DNA of 64,000 nucleotides, from NCBI GenBank assembly GCA_030035585.1, contig CM057473.1, positions 12,574,501 to 12,638,500 on the forward strand. The letters are read 5' to 3'. Position numbers and translations under genes: made by a program. Shown piece after piece: positions 22,299 through 34,212 of this stretch; positions within the stretch are counted from its first letter, which is position 1, and every line of letters begins with the position of its first letter. A model generated the notes under the pieces. It was not told where the DNA came from, did no database searches, and saw nothing but the letters and a program-made list of their open reading frames with translations. The DNA is from Dugong dugon. Lineage: Eukaryota; Chordata; Mammalia; Sirenia; Dugongidae.

Positions 22299-23415
22299 TT
22301 GCTGATGTCAGACAGATCATAGCTGAAAGCAGAAAATACGAGAAAGATTTTTACCTTTGTTTTATTGACTATGCAAAGGCATTCGACTATGTGAATCATA
22401 ACAAATTATGGATAACATTGCAAAGAATGGGAATTCTGGAACACTTAATTGTGTTCATGAGGAACTTGTACTTAGACCAAGAGACAGTTGTTCAAACAGA
22501 ACCAAAGGATACTGTGTGGTTTAAAGTCAAGAAAGGTGTGCATCAGGGTTGCATCCTTTCACCATACTTATTCAATCTGTACGTTAAGCAAATAATCTGA
22601 GAAGCTGGAGTATATAAAGAAAAATGCAGCATCAGGATTGGAGGAAGACTCATTAACAACCTGCAATGTGCAGATTACACAACCTTGCTTGCTGAAAACA
22701 AAGAGTACTTAAAGCACTTACTGATGAAGATTAGAGACTACAGCCTTCAGTGTGGATTACACCTCAACAGAAAGAAAACAAAAATCTTCACAACTGGACC
22801 AGTAAGGCACATCGTGATAAACGGAGAAAAGACTGAAGTTGTCAAGGATTTCATTTTACTTACATTCACAACCAACACCCATGGAAGCAGCAGTCAGGAA
22901 ATCAAATGGTGCATTGCATTAGGCAAATCTGCTGCAAAAGGCCTCTTCGAAGTGTTAAAAAACAAAGATGTCACTTTCAGGACTAAGGTGTGTCTAACCC
23001 AAGTCATGATATTTTCAGTCTCCTCATATGCATGCAAAAGCTGGTCAATAAATCAGGAAGACTGAAGAGGAATTGAAGCCTTTGAATTATGGTGTTAGTG
23101 AGGGATATTGAATATACCGTGGACAAATCTGTCTTGGAAGAAGACAACCAGAATGCTCATTAGAAGGGAGGATGGCGAAATTTTGTCTCATATACTTTGG
23201 ACATGTTACCAGGGAGGACCAGTTCCTGGAGAAAGACGTCACGCTTGGTAAAGTCGAGGGTCAACCAGATGAATTGACAGAGTTGCTGCAGCAACATTCT
23301 GGAGTACAGCAATGATCGTGACCAATTCGCAGGGCTAGGCAGTGTTTTGTTCTCTTGTACGTAGGGTCACTATGAGTCGGAAACGCCTCAATGGTACATA
23401 AAAACAACAACATAT
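22299..23415 (+). mobile_element. RTE (BovB-like) LINE, longest copy in the window
   Basis: A 5'-truncated RTE with its reverse-transcriptase core, C-terminal region and 3' tail. It ends in 'gggtcactatgagtcgga', an A/C-rich stretch and an (AAC)n-like tail near 23405. This 3' end is the same sequence that ends AfroSINEs, which identifies RTE as the likely enzyme source for the SINE. It lies directly against the truncated L1 upstream. Two open blocks remain (22391-22600 and 22685-23065). Confidence 0.93.
22344..23065 (+). pseudogene. RTE reverse-transcriptase remnant
   Basis: RT motif A is visible as 'FIDYAKAFDYVNH', motif B as 'KKGVHQGCILSPYLFNLYVK', and the motif C area as 'NLQCADYTTLLA', where active RTE elements have Y-A-D-D; here both the first tyrosine and the second aspartate are lost. 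Further on come 'CGLHLNRKKTKI', 'SSQEIKW' and 'YACKSW', all in RTE order. There is a stop between the two open blocks and another at 23065. The protein would have been part of a single ORF with an AP endonuclease, which is absent here by truncation. Confidence 0.9.
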
Positions 23416-23730
23416 ATTTTTAAGAAAAGTGCACCTCAACCATCAATCCACATCTGCCTGACTCTAGTACCTTTGTTCTCAGTTACTACACAACCTAAGT
23501 ACTTTAATATTTCAGTGGGTGCTTGCAGACATTGGAGTGTTATGAGAAAAGTACAGACATCAATCATGAGTTTCATTTGTCCAAGAATTGCTTGTTTAGA
23601 TTTAACTTCCAGCTCTTTCCATGTATCAACTAGTAGCTAACTAGTAGGCCCAATAGCTTCTTAGAGTCCATATGGATTACGATTTTAAAGTCAGGGTTAA
23701 AACTTGTAGCAGTCATGTGTCTTAGGTGAT
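23416..23730. other. Anonymous sequence
   Basis: Nothing recognised between the RTE tail and an AfroSINE. Confidence 0.45.
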
Positions 23731-23888
23731 TAAAAAAAAATTCCCATTGAGTTGATTCCAACTCATAATGGCCCTATTGGACAGAGTAGAACTGCCCCAC
23801 AGGGTTTCTAATGAGTGGCTGGTGGATTTGAACTGCCGACCTTTTGGTGAGCAGCCAAGCTCTTAATCACAGTGCCACCAGGGGTCCA
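23731..23888 (-). mobile_element. AfroSINE
   Basis: Inverted poly(A) at 23731-23740, canonical body, inverted head to 23887. Confidence 0.93.
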
Positions 23889-25474
23889 TCTTAGATGACA
23901 GAAAGTGTTAATTAAATATTTTTTAATTAATGGATATAAATTATAACTTGCAAGCTTACTATTAGAAGAAATTTTTTTAATTGAGAAAAGCAAGAATAAA
24001 GATGAATAATGTTATGGAATATTCTGAGAAATCAAATATGATCATTTTTCTTTTAAAAAAAGAGAAATTAATAGGTTGGTTTATTAAGTTGAAATAGTAC
24101 AAAAAAAAAAGATAAACAGAGCCACGCTATATTGACTTTGGAAAAAAATTAGGGATTGATAGCTACAGTAGTTTAAAAATAACTAGAAATTGAAAGCAGA
24201 TATCAGAAAAAGAGATTCAAGAGCTAGAGTCGGCAGTTACTGGGAAACTTTTTGTGTGTCTTATTAGAGAAGTAAAGTATAAAATGTGAACAACAATATT
24301 AGCAAGATGAAGTATTAAAACAATTTCCCTAAGTATCATCACCAGAGGCCTGACTTAGAGAACCTTCACCCAATGACATAGCAAAAGAAGTATTTTCTTT
24401 GACATATTACCTTGACCTAGAATGTGACTGATAAAATGGATTCATGAGAGAAATACAGAAAAATAGATGATATCAATACTACTATGGGCATTATCATATG
24501 GCAAGAAAGTTTTATAAAGGAGAATCAAGGTTTTCAGCAGCCATAGATTATGTATAGCATAATTCTGGGCCACTCTCCCTGAATCAAATTATTGCATTTT
24601 TTATTGTAAAATGTGTCTTTATTGATTAAAAAAAAAGTTTAGATAGCACTTGAATTCTAAAGGAAATAAGAACGTTTGAAAATTAAATCAGTCATTGATC
24701 AATAAAAATGTATCAATAATAACAAAAAAAAAAAGTAGAAAAAAAGTAGTAGCCACGAAATCAGGAAGTATTAAATAAATGTTGCTTGAAGTTTTGTAGA
24801 ACGCATGAGAAGAGAAAGGCCTTAAAAATTTTGTGTAAATTAATCTCTGGAGAGGAAAGGGGCTGAAGAGAACCCAGACTAAATGGAGAGAAATCCAAGT
24901 AAGGCAAAGCCAGGACAGGCAATAAAAAGTGTAAGATGCTGCTGGTTTGATAAAAATCAGAAACAGATTATGTGATGATTCATGATCCTCTGACTAATCA
25001 AATTAAAAAAATCAAAATCATGAAATGCGTTTGCTGGCTAGGTGTGTTTTGGAATACGGAGGAGCTGGCATATTATTTTAGTAGTTGACTGCAGTGGGAT
25101 GAAGGGAAAGCCCAGATGAATTATAAATGAGGAAGTCATATATCTTTCAAAGGTTTGTTTTCATTTGTTGTCATCATTTGGTGGAGGAAAGTTGTATCTA
25201 GAAATTCGCACTATAACTAGAAGAGTTTTTGGAAACCAGTGATGATGTGAAAATTGTGGCCAGCCCAAAATAGGTAAGAGAAGCAAAAAACTACCTCTGT
25301 GCTCACTCTGTGGCAGCAACTTTTTAAGTCACCGCAAGCAATATCTACCTTTATTTTCTTTGGAATTCTTAATCACTTTAAAGCTTCAATGGTTTTCCAA
25401 AAGGGGCTCAGAAACCACTCTTTGACTGTCATGGTCTTCTAAGTTTTATCATTCAGTCTAAAACTGTATTGAAG
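23889..25474. other. Anonymous AT-rich sequence, 1.6 kb
   Basis: No family or exon recognised. Several A-runs (near 24095, 24631, 24724) may be old tails. Confidence 0.45.
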
Positions 25475-25850
25475 GCATCGGCTCATTCATTCAATAATAT
25501 TTATAGAAGGCCTCTGTGTGCCAAAGCTCATGCCAGGATCTAAGAATATATTGTAAAAAAAAAAGCAGACGTACTGCCCCTGGTCTTTTGGAGGTTTGAG
25601 ACTAGTAGCAGAGACATATACCAATCAACCAGTTACAGAAACATGCAAAATTACAGCTGTGGTAAGTACCATGAAGAGAAGCACATGGTATAAGATCAAC
25701 TAACAGGAGGATCTGAATTAATTTTTGGGAAGAGAGATGTTAGAGGTTCAGCTTTCTTGAGAATGTGACTTTTGACCTAAATTCAGAAAGACGAGTATGA
25801 TGTATTTAGGAAAATCCAGTTGGAGGAGAACATTTCATTCAAAGGAATCT
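25475..25850 (+). mobile_element. Old interspersed repeat (widespread 'ttattgagcacctactatgt' type)
   Basis: 'attcattcaataatatttat' followed by 'ctgtgtgccaaagctcatgc' and, 100 bases on, a 'ggtaagtaccatgaagagaa' block follow a pattern common in placental mammals. I do not trust my memory for the exact family name. A second, shorter copy lies at 33.9 kb. Confidence 0.5.
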
Positions 25851-26570
25851 GTATCAATTGGGTCCAATTAGGAAACAGAAATTACACAGCAATTAGAACA
25901 GGGTGAGTAATATAAAGAATTTTTACCAGATCAGTGGTTTGGAGAACCGAGGGATTGGTCAGTAATTTATGAAGATAACTCTCAAAATACACAAATAGCA
26001 AGCATAAGGGGCAGACTTTACCCCTAAGGCTTAGAATGGGCACACAAGCAAGAGTATCCCCATAGACACCACCAGAGCTGAGAGCCAGACCTTGTCAGCA
26101 AGGGCACCACCATGGTTCAGCTTCTCTGGATGGTAAAGAAGTTGCTGAGGTGCCACACATAACAGAACTTGCCAAATATCTGCCCTTTAGACTGCCAAGA
26201 AAAGTTATATACTGGGAGGAGTCTCCCTGTAGGCATTCCTCTACAAAACCAGTTGAGTGTGGCATGCAGTGAATCTGTTGGCCCTGGCTGTTGGTGACCT
26301 CTGTGCACTGCAGAAGTCATTTACTCTGCAGCAGCTGGACACTGGAGAAGTAGTGTACATGGAAGCAGGCTGCCAAGTAAATTACCTCAGAACCAAGAAG
26401 GGAAGCTCTTTCTTTCTGTAAAGTCTCTTTGGCAGCCCCTTCTGATAAGACTTGCATATTGTTCCAACAGCAAAGGAAAAAATATAGCAGGCCCAGTTCC
26501 CTTCCAAGTGCAGGCAATGAAGAGTTGATTTGGAAAGAGATAATAATTTGATAAATTGGCCAAGGAAATG
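25851..26570. other. Unclassified interspersed-repeat-like segment
   Basis: GC content rises here and the text ('gggtccaattaggaaacaga' onward) has the feel of a mammalian repeat with an internal 'aacagaa' start, but I cannot name it. Two minus-strand frames of 66-67 codons (26117-26320 and 26317-26517) carry no known motif. Confidence 0.35.
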
Positions 26571-26892
26571 ATTATACAGAAGTGCTTACTTATCTATGTT
26601 AGGAAATTTGGATGACAGGTACCTGGCCAACCAACTAGAAGAGATCCATATTCATGCCCATTCCAAAGACAGGCAATTGACAGATTGCGGAAATTATCTA
26701 ACAATATAATTAGTATCACATGCTAGAAAAACTATGCTATAGATAATTTTAAAAAGACTGTAACCGTACAACAATATGAGACTGCCCCAAGTTCCAACTG
26801 AATTCAGTAGATGACATGGAACTTGGGATATCATTTTTGCTGTCAGACGGACAAAAGCAAAAAAAAAAAAGAAACTCAAACAACTTATTGCA
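26571..26892. other. Anonymous spacer
   Basis: Nothing recognised. Confidence 0.4.
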
Positions 26893-27388
26893 TTGTATTT
26901 AAAGTTTGAAAAGCAAAAATGTCACCTGATGTTTAAGGTGAGTCTGACCCAGGCCAGGGTTTTCAATCACCTCATATGCATGCAAAAGTTGGATAATAAT
27001 AATAATTTTAAAAAAAGTGATGCATTCTGTTGTTTTGGCAAAGAATGTTGAGTATATGTTGGACTGCCAAAAGAATGAACAAGTAAATCTAAGGAAAAAA
27101 ATACAACCAGAATGTTCCTTAGAAGTGAGGATAGCAGTCCTTCATCTCACTTACTTGGAACACATCATCAGAAAAGATCAATCGCTAGAAAAGGACATCA
27201 TGTTTGGTAGAGAGCCAATGAAAATGAGGAGACCCTCAATGAGATAGGTGGACACAGCAGCTGCAACAAGGGTCTCAAACATACCAGTGGTCACGAATAT
27301 GGTTCAAGTTTGGGCAAGAGTTTGTTCTGTTATACATAAGGTCACTGTGAGTCGGAACCAGCTCAGTGGAAACTAACAACAGCAACAA
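26893..27388 (+). mobile_element. RTE LINE, 3' fragment
   Basis: Shares its order of landmarks with the copy at 22.3 kb: 'caatcacctcatatgcatgc' near 26967, 'cagaatgttccttagaag' near 27109, 'atcatgtttggtagag' near 27197, and the tail 'gtcactgtgagtcggaacca' before an (AAC)n end. An ATA/AAT-rich block at 26993-27010 has grown inside it. Confidence 0.88.
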
Positions 27389-27882
27389 TGTGTGTTAATA
27401 TTTTGAAGAATATTTACAATGATCATAATCTTGATGCAAATATCTCTACAGTCCATGAGAAAAGAGCGTATTCTTGATGAAACTGATGGTATAATCCTCT
27501 GAATCTCCTTCCACATGTCACAGACTCAGAAATTTCACACACCAGGACTTATACCTGGAAATGTCAATCAACAAATATCTCAGTAACTACCGTTGACAAA
27601 GCAATAGACGAGGATTAGAAAGATGCTTTTCTTTAGTTTGTGCTCCGCAAAGTAAACTAGAGTATCCTCAAATTAAAATGGAGAAGTTAGTCCAAAATAC
27701 TGGCTGGCAAAAGCTTTAGTTAAGTGAAAGATATAGTCACTGTAGTGTTAAGTGGTACTCAAGAGAAATTGTACATTGCCCTTCTGGCTTCATGATTTTC
27801 AAAGCATGCACTTGCCAGTTCCTGTTACTGTGATTAATACTCAAAAACACCATCAGTTTGCAAGCTTCTCCTTAATGATACT

Positions 27883-27885
<3 letters not shown>
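27389..27885. other. Anonymous sequence
   Basis: Nothing recognised. Confidence 0.4.
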
Positions 27886-27937
<52 letters not shown>

Positions 27938-27950
27938 ATATATATATACG
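27886..27950. repeat. (TA)n microsatellite with TG interruptions
   Basis: About 22 perfect TA units to 27929, then TATG/TGTA variants and a second short TA block. The longest TA tract in the window and a likely length polymorphism. Confidence 0.95.
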
Positions 27951-28883
27951 TATCTGATTAGCGGGAAGATAATCAACTTGAGTTTTTTTTTTCTTTAATT
28001 TTCCCTGAAATATCTCTTCATATACATACACTGATAGTGATGGATAAATTAGTTAAAATTAAAGGAGTTCTTTCATGTAAATCATGCATTTTTTAAAGCT
28101 CTATTCAGTATAGCTCTTTTTAAAAATAGAACTTTTTTTTCCTCAACCCTCTTTATTTTCTGGTTTTCAAATGGCCTAGCAAAATGGTGCCAGAAGACTG
28201 AAATAAACACCATTTTCCATGATTTCTGGCTCATAAGATAGAGCTTTGGACCACAGAAAGAAAACATTTTGAATAAATTTTATGTCTTAGATTTAGCATA
28301 CATGAAGATGCTAATACTTAAATGTTGAATCATTTACAGAGACCAAAAAAAAAAAAAAAGGAAATAAGGAATTACTTGTACCTCAGTAACCAATTTTAAT
28401 GCCAACTCCTTTTTCTAGAGCAGGTGTTTGCATTATTCATTTAATTGGACTTAAAATTGCTTTTTTCCTTTTTTGCTTGGAAAAAAAAAGGCAGCCTTGT
28501 AAGTCAGAGAAACAGAGAAATATTTTTAGAGACAGTACAAAATTACTTCCTGAACATACAGTTTTATCTAGATTATGTGTCAAAAGATAATTTTTGTATT
28601 TAAATAATGGATTGTTTTCAGTAACTATTTTCTGAGAAATTTTATAATCAATTGCCCTGTGAACGTTTTAATGAAGAAGCTCCACCAGAAGCTAAATATG
28701 CAGCTTTTCTAGATAAGTGTATCTTGTGCAGCATATTATGAAACTAACATCATTAATTCATTCATCAGTTATAGATTCAGTACATATGGACTTTGCCAGA
28801 TGTTAGATATACAACAGAAAAACAAACATACTGAATTACAAAGTTTTGAGTCTAATGGACAACAATTTTTATTTCCTATCCTT
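27951..28883. other. Anonymous AT-rich sequence
   Basis: No exon or repeat recognised. Poly(A)-like run near 28346-28360. Confidence 0.45.
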
Positions 28884-29555
28884 TACCAAGATCAAAGTTC
28901 ACAGCCTTCAGTATGGATTACACCTCAACATAAAGAAAACAAAAATCTTCACAACTGGACCAATAAGCAACATCATGATAAATGAGAGCATATTGAAGTT
29001 GTCAAGGATTTCATTTTACTTGAATCCACAATCAACGCCCATGGAAGCAGCAGTCGAGAAATCAAATGACACATTGCATTGGGAAAATCTGCTGCAAATG
29101 ACCTCTTTAAAGTGTTGAAAAACAAAGATGTCACTTTAAGGACGAAGATGTGTCTGACCCCAGCAATGGTGTTTTCAATCACCTCAAAAGCATGTGAAAG
29201 CTAGACAATGAATAAGGAAGAACGAAGACAAACTGATGCTTTTGAATTATAGTGTTGGCCAAGAATGTTGAATATACCATGGACTGCCAGAAGAACAAAT
29301 AAATCTCTTTGGGAGTAAGGACAGCTAGAATGCTCATTAGAAGCAAGGATGGCGAGACTTCATCTCACACACTTTGGACACGTTATCAAGAGGGACCAGT
29401 TCCTGGAGACATACATCATGCTTGGTAAAGTAAAGGGTCAGTAAAAAAGAGGAAGACCCTCAAAGAGAAGGACTGACACAATGGGCTCACGAAAACAGTG
29501 TTTTGTTCTGACGTTAAGAGTAGAAACTGACTCGATGGCACCTAACAACAACAAC
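28884..29555 (+). mobile_element. RTE LINE, 3' fragment
   Basis: Runs from the reverse-transcriptase C-terminal part ('QYGLHLNIKKTKIFTTGPIS' in one frame, matching the 22.3-kb copy) to the 3' end 'actgactcgatggcacctaa' followed by (AAC)n. The small gap near 29495-29520 removes part of the tail consensus. Open only in short blocks. Confidence 0.92.
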
Positions 29556-30020
29556 ATCCTTTAGCAATGAAAATAAGGAGAGGATAAAGGCAAGTCAATA
29601 GATATAATTAAAACCGGCAGAGTTTATCTGAATAGAATTTTTTGACTGGTTGAATTGTGACTTGTGTTTTTGCTAAGTTAAAACTGAGAACTAAGAATAA
29701 ATCACCTAGCATCGAATAATGCAAGATATTATATGGACAGTATGCTCATGAGATGTGTGAGAGGTAGTTAGTGACAGGGTCAGAGCATAAAATTATCTTG
29801 ACAAGCTTGAGGGACAAGTCTAAGCTTATCTAATGAAATGTAACTAGATTAAATGCAAGGTTATCAGATCAAAAACAAGCAAACGAACAAGCACTTAACA
29901 AAATAACTCTATAAATACAGGGGAAAAGAAGATATAACAGTTGTAATAGTTAAAATATCTTGACAGTTTATTAACAGTAAACGCAACCCAAGGCAACACT
30001 GAGGTATATAAAACAAGGGA
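29556..30020. other. Anonymous sequence
   Basis: Nothing recognised with confidence; the last part could be the 5' continuation of the CR1-type relic. Confidence 0.4.
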
Positions 30021-30570
30021 AAGAACAGTACTCTTTGCCTGTCATTTGGTTGAATCACACTTTGTTCAGTCGGAAGCACCAGAGTTCAAGGGAGATATTG
30101 ACAAAATGGAAGCCATTCAGAGTTGAGGCAACCAGAACTGTGAAGGGAATTGATAGCATGAGAGATGAAGCCTCCTTGAAGGAATCACGGATATTCAATC
30201 CGTAGAAGTGAAGACTCAAGAGGAATTTGCGAGCTCCCTTTAAACAGACCAAGAGCTTTCATGTGCAGGAGGTATTTAATTTGTTCATTGTGGTCAAACA
30301 GTTTCAAACTGGAATGAAAAAAGTAGAAACTCCAGGGAGCATAATTTTTAGCTTAATGAAAAGAGAAATTTCCTACCACTCACAGCTGTCCGAAGATAAC
30401 TCACACTGCCTCTGGAGAGGCAAAACCTCAGGCCACAAAATTTTATGCATCACTGGAAGAGTTCAAGTGCTGGCCAGACAAGCACACATCTGATAGGATT
30501 TTAGCGAGTGGATTCAACATCAGAAGGAGACTGGCTAGATGCCCCTAAAGATCTCGGATCTCTTTGCACC
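30021..30570 (+). mobile_element. CR1/L3-type LINE relic, ORF2 C-terminal region
   Basis: 'gagatattgacaaaatggaa' followed by 'ggcaaccagaactgtgaagg' gives 'DIDKMEAIQ' and 'GNQNCEG', which match the CR1-clade C-terminal pattern 'DI.KLE.VQRRATRMV.G'. Downstream 'aatttcctaccactcacagc' and 'catcactggaagagttcaag' continue the same order ('FFTVR', then 'SLEVFKAR'). It ends near 'gctagatgcccctaaagatc', like the 'gactagatgacc' ending of CR1/L3. Very old, no frame survives. Confidence 0.72.
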
Positions 30571-30887
30571 CTGAGAGTCTTCACAAAGCAAATTTTTATT
30601 CCTCTGGCCACTGAACATGGGCCTTCATTCACTTAATCACATTTCCAATAGTGAAATCTTTATTTTTTGTTTTTCTCAATAGATATTAATTTACAACCTT
30701 AAAATATTTTGATTCAACAAAGTTAAATTATGCAAACTTTCATATTTGATATATATATCCCTTTCAAACATAGCTTACCAATAATTTATCCACGAAATGT
30801 TAAATAGGTTTGAATATGGCTAGCTAGATATATTTTCAAGGAATTTGTTTGTAGCAAATATTAGCGAAAAGGGAATTTAGAAGTACC
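30571..30887. other. Anonymous AT-rich spacer
   Basis: Nothing recognised. Confidence 0.4.
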
Positions 30888-31117
30888 ATCAATGATAATG
30901 GGAGTCCCTGGGTGGTGTAAATGGTGAAGTGGTAACTGAATGGTTGGTGGTTCAAATCCACTCAGAGGTGCCATGGAAGAAAGACCTGGCAATCTACTTC
31001 CAGAATGGTCATGAACATTGAAAACCCTATGGAGTGCAGTTCTTCTCTGCAATATATGGAGTTGTTATAAGTCAGAATCACCTTGACTGCAACTAGTTAC
31101 TGGTTATCAATGATAAT
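30888..31117 (+). mobile_element. AfroSINE, second type, with 12-bp target duplication
   Basis: The element proper is 30900-31105. It starts 'ggagtccctgggtggtgtaa', has a B-box-like 'ggttggtggttcaaatcc', a middle block ('gaagaaagacctggcaatct') absent from the short variant, and ends 'gactgcaactagttactggt'. The 12-bp flanks 'atcaatgataat' (30888-30899 and 31106-31117) are identical, proving a LINE-type insertion with exact ends. Confidence 0.95.
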
Positions 31118-31170
31118 ACAAATTTTTTTTCCCCCAAATCATAGAATTAAAGAATTTTATAGGAAGTTCG

Positions 31171-31317
31171 AATGTTAGTGGAGACCCCTGGTGGTGCAGT
31201 GGTTAAGAGGATGGTTGCTAACCAAAAAGCTGGCACTTCAAATCCACCAGGCACTCCTTGGAAACCCCATGGAGGCAGTTAGAATCGACTTGACAGCAAC
31301 AGGTTAATGTTAGTGAT
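31171..31317 (+). mobile_element. AfroSINE with internal deletion and target duplication
   Basis: The head ('gacccctggtggtgcagtgg') and B-box region are intact, but about 30 bases covering the 'ctctgtcctatagggtcact' segment are missing, so 'ggaggcagtt' joins 'agaatcgactt' directly. Flanks share 'aatgttagtg' (about 31170-31180 and 31306-31315). Confidence 0.9.
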
Positions 31318-31319
31318 GG

Positions 31320-31770
31320 GCTCTATATGATGTTTAGATCTCGAAATCTGGGGACCCAGATTCCTGCAGTGACAGAAAGGCTGTACAGGAGCCTGGACCA
31401 ATCATGGGAAATGTCATCACTGCTCTCCTCTTGCCAATGCCCAGTGCCACTGGGTGGGCTCTTCCTGTTTTCAGGTGGCTAGCCCTGGATCCCTCAGAGA
31501 TGTTCTCCACTGCCAGCAGCCTGCTTCTGACCACAGATGTGCCTCCAGAGGTCTTGGCCGCTTTTCTCAAGGGCATAAGTAATCTGTAGCTTCTTCCCTC
31601 AGCAACACTTCTGTTTGTAGGCAGGGCTTTAGTCTCCACAACTCTCTTCCAGTATTTCTCTCTCAATAAATCCCCGTCTTCACAGTTGAGGTATGCTGCA
31701 TCAGATTCTTCAATTAGCCTCAACCATTTCTACCTTTGGATCCACACAGCTTAATATTTATCAGTGGGCT
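31320..31770. other. Unassigned GC-richer block with open frames on both strands
   Basis: The longest minus-strand frame outside LINEs and L1 5' UTR lies here (31334-31723, 129 codons), with a shorter plus-strand frame (31404-31589). Neither shows a domain, signal peptide or repeat I know. An AATAAA lies at about 31665 on the plus strand. It could be an old LTR or other repeat; I cannot support a gene. Confidence 0.3.
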
Positions 31771-33300
31771 TGAAACTTAATTGATCTTTATTAACTGCTT
31801 GGAGGTAAGGATGAGGATCAGGGGCTAATGGGTATTTCCCACTTTCAGAAAAACAATTCTGATGTCTATCCTCTATTTCTTTGTGTGTATCAAGGAAATG
31901 ACATGCTAACAATCTTATTTTCTTAGACTCATTCTGTTGAAGAGCCAGTTCAGTTATGACTACGAAGGTTACTGTGAAGAACATAGCCAAGGTCAGAGTT
32001 GCTCACTTAGTGAAAAGGCAAATCCTCCTGTAAGAAGTTGAAATTGAAGAGATGATTCTCCTATCTTCCTCTCCCTTCTCCTTTCCCTCCTTCTTTGCCT
32101 CCTCTCTTCCTTTTACCTCGACTTTCATTGGGTTCTTTTCAAGATAAATAAACCTTTGCTTTAGGAGGCAAGAGGATACATCGCACGGAGACTGGTTTGG
32201 GGCTTAGACAAACTGCAGTTTGTGAGTCTGTTTGTCTTATGAACTAGAGACCATGTTCCCTTTCTGTTTGTATGTTTCTAATTCTTAGTCTCCAATTCTC
32301 TTGTACGGTTACATAAAAATATTTCATTTTCATATTACGTTTACTATAAGATTGACAGAGGATTCTGCATCCAGGGTGCTAAAATAGGAGCAGTCATACT
32401 TCTCTTATTAATTGCAAAGATTCTGTAAATACTTTTAAAAATATAGATATGTCTCTAACAGCTGGACTCTGTTGAAATATTTTAATTGGTCGATAATTAT
32501 AATGCAGATAACTTAGGGAAAAAAAGGGTTTCTCTACCAAAAACTATGAGAATCAATAATGCTAAAAATAGGAAGTAAGGCAAGGCTAACTCATAGTAAA
32601 AACATAGCACAAGGGATTCTCCTTCAGTAATTTTTTTCCTGAAAAATAGTAGTAAATGCATTTTGTATATTTCAGTTATTGAATATAAAATTATTCCTAT
32701 TACCTGGTCTCTAATTCTTTTTTCATTTTCATATAAATTATCTTATAATACATAAAATTTCTAATTTTAGGAAATGGAATATAAGCTTTCAGTAAGAGTG
32801 GGAACTGGTGACATGCACAAAAATAACTTCCAGTGGCCAAAAAAATGCAGGTGCAAGCCAGGTCATTTGAGCTGCTTTGGTTAGTCATTTAGTGGGGTAA
32901 TACTTTGGCTTGAGTTTTAAACACTGTAGTACCACATGTGCCCAAAAGAGTAATCATTTGTTGATAAAGCAAGGAAAAACTGTAGAAAAAAATAAAGTGT
33001 ATAAACTAAAGCCACTACCCTATTTCTGTCTTTTTTTTTTTTTTTAATATATGGTTAACTATGCACCCTGTGGACTTGAATAAAAACTTTGTGGTGATTT
33101 TGCAACCCCAAATTAATGACAAGAAAGTCATTCAAAAATAATATCTTGCATCTACAGGTAATATAAATGTGAACCTCATGTTTGAGCCACCCTTTTCCTA
33201 TGCCCCCCACATTTAATCTTATTAGTGGGTCCTATTTATACAACTATTTAAAATTTTACTCTTTTTTTTTTTTTTTCTTTCCTCTTTAGTCCATTTCCAC
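31771..33300. other. Anonymous sequence, 1.5 kb
   Basis: CT-rich stretch near 32060-32115 and an AATAAA near 32146, but no gene or family recognised. A T-run at 33034-33048 and another near 33263. Confidence 0.45.
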
Positions 33301-33800
33301 CATCCTTGTTAAGGCTTTCAATATCTCAAGTTTAAACAGAGCAGGGAGTATTTAGTTTGTCTCCCAGCCTCCATGCCCTGCTTTCCGATACTTTTCATGT
33401 CCAGCTACCAGATGAAGCTTCCTGGAGCACAGATCTTATGATGTCTTTATTTTAACTAAAATTCTCAGAGGCCCGTTTTCAATGGCTTACAACAAAAATA
33501 TTCAGCCTCATCAGTATTTAAGGCCTTCATTGATGAGTCTCTAAATACTTTCAATACATTATTCCTTTGCAAATAGTTTTCCTTAATTTTCATGTTGCCT
33601 GAACTGAGCCACTTACACAACTGAGACACAAGTTACCCTCTCCCTGTTTTTTTTGTTTTTTTCTTATTCTTTTTTCCTTATCTGAAATGGCTTTCTACTT
33701 TGTCCCCAAAGATACAAATTCTGTTCATTCCTCATCTTTGTGTCCTACAAAAGATCTTAGAATAATGAGCATTCAATAACACACTTTTTGGATAAATGAA
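33301..33800 (+). mobile_element. Possible old L2-like repeat
   Basis: Phrases such as 'caatggcttacaacaaaaat', 'aggccttcattgatgagtct' and 'attctgttcattcctcatct' are in the order seen in a common old mammalian repeat with 'caatggctccctattgcct'. Identity is low and the call is tentative. Confidence 0.35.
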
Positions 33801-33884
33801 TAGATGAATTTCTGAATTTAATTTTAAAGCCATACAAAATAATAAAAATTAATAGTATCTTTGAAATCATTCATTGTTTTTTGT

Positions 33885-34085
33885 TTTTTTTTTTCATTCA
33901 CTCACGAATACAATATCTATTGAATACCTACTATGAACTTGAACTGTAGCTGTTCGGGATAATGTGATAAATCAAGTGTGATCTCTATTATCAAGGAGCT
34001 CACAGACTAGCAAGGGAGATAGATTTAAAAATAGACAAGTTATACTATAGCATTAGAACCCTAATAGAAGAATGCATTGAACAGC
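33885..34085 (+). mobile_element. Old interspersed repeat, same type as 25.5 kb
   Basis: 'attgaatacctactatgaac' then 'aaggagctcacagactagca' then 'agacaagttatactatagca' follow the same pattern as the copy at 25475. Confidence 0.5.
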
Positions 34086-34212
34086 ACTCATTCATTGCTG
34101 CTTAGCAATGTGGAGTTTTCACTTTTTGATACCTATTCCAGGATAAAATATAATATGCTGCAGTAAAATTTTGTCTTGTAGTTATTCACTTTAAGATGCA
34201 GAGCCAAGGGGT

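Noticed and set aside
31660-32150. Two AATAAA motifs as gene polyadenylation sites
   Set aside because: In AT-rich sequence the hexamer is common by chance, and there is no upstream exon.
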